This document shows, piece by piece, positions 31,301-32,863 of a stretch of 32,863 nt of DNA. The number at the start of each line of letters is the position of its first letter. Within the stretch, counting starts at the first letter, position 1. Location: NCBI GenBank assembly GCA_964058805.1, contig CAXKVV010001450.1, positions 1 through 32,863 on the forward strand, given 5' to 3'. The position numbers were made by a program, and so were the translations under genes. The DNA is from Schoenoplectus triqueter. Lineage: Eukaryota; Streptophyta; Magnoliopsida; Poales; Cyperaceae. The notes under the pieces are model-generated. The model had not been told where the DNA came from and made no database searches. It was given only the letters and a program-made list of their open reading frames with translations.

Positions 31301-32202
31301 TATAATAATAATATGCTAATAATAGAAATAATATTACTAGTAGTAATATTAATATTAATAGTAATATAATAGTATTAATACTAATAACTCCTATCCCAGT
31401 AACTCATAATACTAACAACATATAAGCAAATAAATGAACAAAATACTCACCATAATCTTGGGTCATTAGGTTTATCAACTAACCGTGCCTTGATAAGATC
31501 AACTGCAGCTGCCTTTTTACCTAATAATCTGCTCATAAACCCCCAAAAAAAAATTGATACCCTTAAATTACATGATGGGAAGAACTAACGGTGCTCTGAT
31601 GTAAAGATATTCCTTATAAGAATTTATGTATACCTATAACAATCGATTAAATTATCCCATAGCTCAAGATCTTCTAGTAGTTTTAATGCCTCGCTTACTA
31701 ATCCACAACTAAATAATAGTTCGCTGTATTCTCTTAAAACCAAAAAAAAGAGGGAAAAAAATAAGAAAATGATATTTCAAAAAAAATGGCGAAACTAAAA
31801 AAAAACTGAAGTACTACAAAAAAAACAGCATAAGTTCATTACTTCCTCAATGCTGGTATAGTTGGTAAATAGACACCAAAAGCCAAGTGAATCCTTTTTG
31901 AGGCATCTGGGAGGGGCTTTTCAACAAGTTCAACCTAGAAAAGAGTATTTCTAGCATAAATTATTTGAGAAGAAAATAAGAAAAGGATATTAAAAATATA
32001 ATGTATTACACTGCAATATAGCTGAACTGAAATTTTGAGCTAAGACTAACTGGAGTGGAACCCAATATGGCTTGGCACAGGACCATACATCCATGTAAGA
32101 AAGAGAACTTACCAAATTCTCCATCATTATTAGGGCCCTCTGCTTTGTGCGGCCACGATCTGACTCCCATCTTACACGCAAGAGATCACACAAGCATCTC
32201 AC
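28346..32202 (-). CDS. TTC27-like: TTC27/Emw1-type TPR protein, C-terminal 458 aa (5' part beyond window)
   Basis: Minus-strand exons: 32202-32113, 31934-31843, 31732-31634, 31528-31451, 30755-30671, 30571-30513, 30420-30351, 30238-30017, 29244-29023, 28893-28777, 28688-28536, 28435-28346 (stop), 1377 nt in frame. Tetratricopeptide repeats are visible: AYYEKALEVSNNKSGRAM, then RSLARSAYNRDDFKTAKNLW / ESALALNSLYPDGWFSLGAS, DQDLDKAVDAFTRAVQIDPE / NGEAWNNIGCLHMKRNKSEA, and AACIAFKEAVKYKRNSWEVW. Upstream, EYSELLFSCGLVSEALKLLE and the PNDPRLWCSLGD motif are typical of the TTC27 family, known in yeast as Emw1. TPR arrays mediate protein contacts; the exact plant role is not established. The family is usually about 800-900 aa, so roughly half is missing upstream. 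Two introns hold copies of the retroposon, and the intron before the first visible exon holds a transposon. Confidence 0.9.
29524..29632 (+). mobile_element. (TTG)n-ended retroposon copy with perfect 15-bp TSD
   Basis: This 109-bp copy in a TTC27 intron ends GGCTTTGTTGTTGT and shares TTTCATTTCTAGCCTACCCC and AATTTATTTGGGATTAAA with the other three copies. The perfect duplication TGGAGTCTTAAACAC occurs at 29509-29523 and 29633-29647. The 5' end holds ATTATTATCATTGATATT, the start of the simple-repeat part present in longer copies. It is antisense to the gene. Confidence 0.9.
31147..31400 (-). mobile_element. Longer copy of the (TTG)n-ended retroposon in a TTC27 intron
   Basis: Minus-strand reading ends in TTTTGTTGTTG (31150-31162 on plus as CAACAACAAAA), preceded by the conserved CCCCAATTTATTTGGGATTA and GGTTTCATTTCTAGCCTACC. 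It continues 5' through CAAAATCATAGGGATCAGAG and AATGATAGTAATAGTGATAG into a GAT/AAT repeat tract. It aligns in the same order with 22861-23145. Here it is sense with respect to the gene. No clear duplication. Confidence 0.75.
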
Positions 32203-32212
32203 CTACAACAAG

Positions 32213-32863
32213 TAGGGCTGCAAAAAAAAGCTCGGGCTCGTAGCTCAGCTCGGGCTCGGATCGGGCTCGAGCTAATCTGGCTCGAGCTAAAATGACTCGA
32301 GCTAATTTGGCTCGATCTAATCTGGCTCGGTAGTTAAATGAGCCGAGTTTGAGTTGGGGCCGGCTCGGCTCGTGGCTCGACTCAGCTCGAATAAAAAATA
32401 GTTTTTATAATTTATTTTGCTGAACTCTAATCCGATAACTCATCTCTCATCATCTCTCACCATCTTACCATGTCAGCGGCTTAAAGACGTCTCTTGCTTG
32501 CTCGTAATTAGATTCGTATAACTGACTCAATAGTTTTTTATTGGTCTATCCATTCAAATTAATGCAGCGAAGATGTCATTGAAAAAATAGTTTGTTGATA
32601 TACCAATTTTGTACCAATTCTCATACCAATCTTTTAGATATACCAACTTTATAGTTTGTAGATGTATTAAATCTAAATATCAAATTGAGTCAACGCACAT
32701 GCATTGGCTCGTGAGCCAGCTCGCGAGCTAGCTCGAATAGTAACGAGCCGAGTTTGAGCTAGGTTTTTCAGCTCGAACCGTTTCACGAGCTCGGCTCGAC
32801 TCGACTCGAATTTTCATGAGCCGAGCTTGAGTTAAGCCCAGCTCGGCTCGACTCGACTCGTTT
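32213..32863. mobile_element. GCTCG-rich plant repeat (hAT-like end), extends past the window
   Basis: Starts TAGGGCTGCAAAAAAAAGCT and carries many CTCGGGCTCG/GAGCTCG units at 32230-32395 and again, partly inverted, at 32705-32863, around an AT-rich centre. Repeats with a TAGGGCTGCAAA end and GCTCGACTCG arms are widespread in plant genomes and are usually placed with hAT-type non-autonomous elements. The right end would lie just beyond the window. It occupies the intron upstream of the first visible TTC27 exon. Confidence 0.6.

Overview
The window is nuclear DNA from a flowering plant, most likely a eudicot. It is AT-rich, the genes are cut by many short GT-AG introns, there is a plant-type tRNA-Pro gene, the proteins have plant relatives, and several classes of plant transposon are present. 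I cannot name the species. I rebuilt the gene models by hand from reading frame, splice sites and exon phase; every junction reported keeps the frame.

Layout. 8-4996 (minus) is a methyl-CpG-binding-domain protein of the MBD13 type, 8 coding exons, 282 aa, with a repeated MBD module. About 5000-8400 is an extremely AT-rich spacer with degenerate tandem repeats. 8464-14163 (minus) is a 12-exon gene for a 626-aa AtuA/DUF1446 protein. 14488-18890 is a nest of mobile DNA: a short non-autonomous Helitron, a Mutator-like remnant with a broken zinc-knuckle fragment, an insertion inside that remnant, an approximately 870-bp inverted repeat carrying palindromic motifs, and a small hairpin element. 20894-24671 (plus) is a complete 7-exon LUC7-like U1 snRNP gene (333 aa). 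27849-27920 (plus) is tRNA-Pro(CGG). 28346-32202 (minus) is the 3' part (12 exons, 458 aa) of a TTC27/Emw1-type TPR gene whose 5' half lies beyond the window, behind a GCTCG-rich transposon.

The four protein genes look like unlinked single-copy housekeeping genes, not a pathway cluster. What ties the window together is mobile DNA inside introns. Four copies of one small retroposon with a (TTG)n end sit in introns of three of the genes, two with clear target-site duplications. A long hairpin MITE with a 9-bp duplication sits in LUC7 intron 1. A transposon end lies 10 bp from a splice acceptor of the TTC27 gene.

The least explained structure is the family of roughly 30-bp palindromes (core GTGAGTTCAACTCAC, flanked by AAAGGG and CCTTT) spread over 15.2-17.6 kb, mostly inside the large inverted repeat. 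I do not recognise it.
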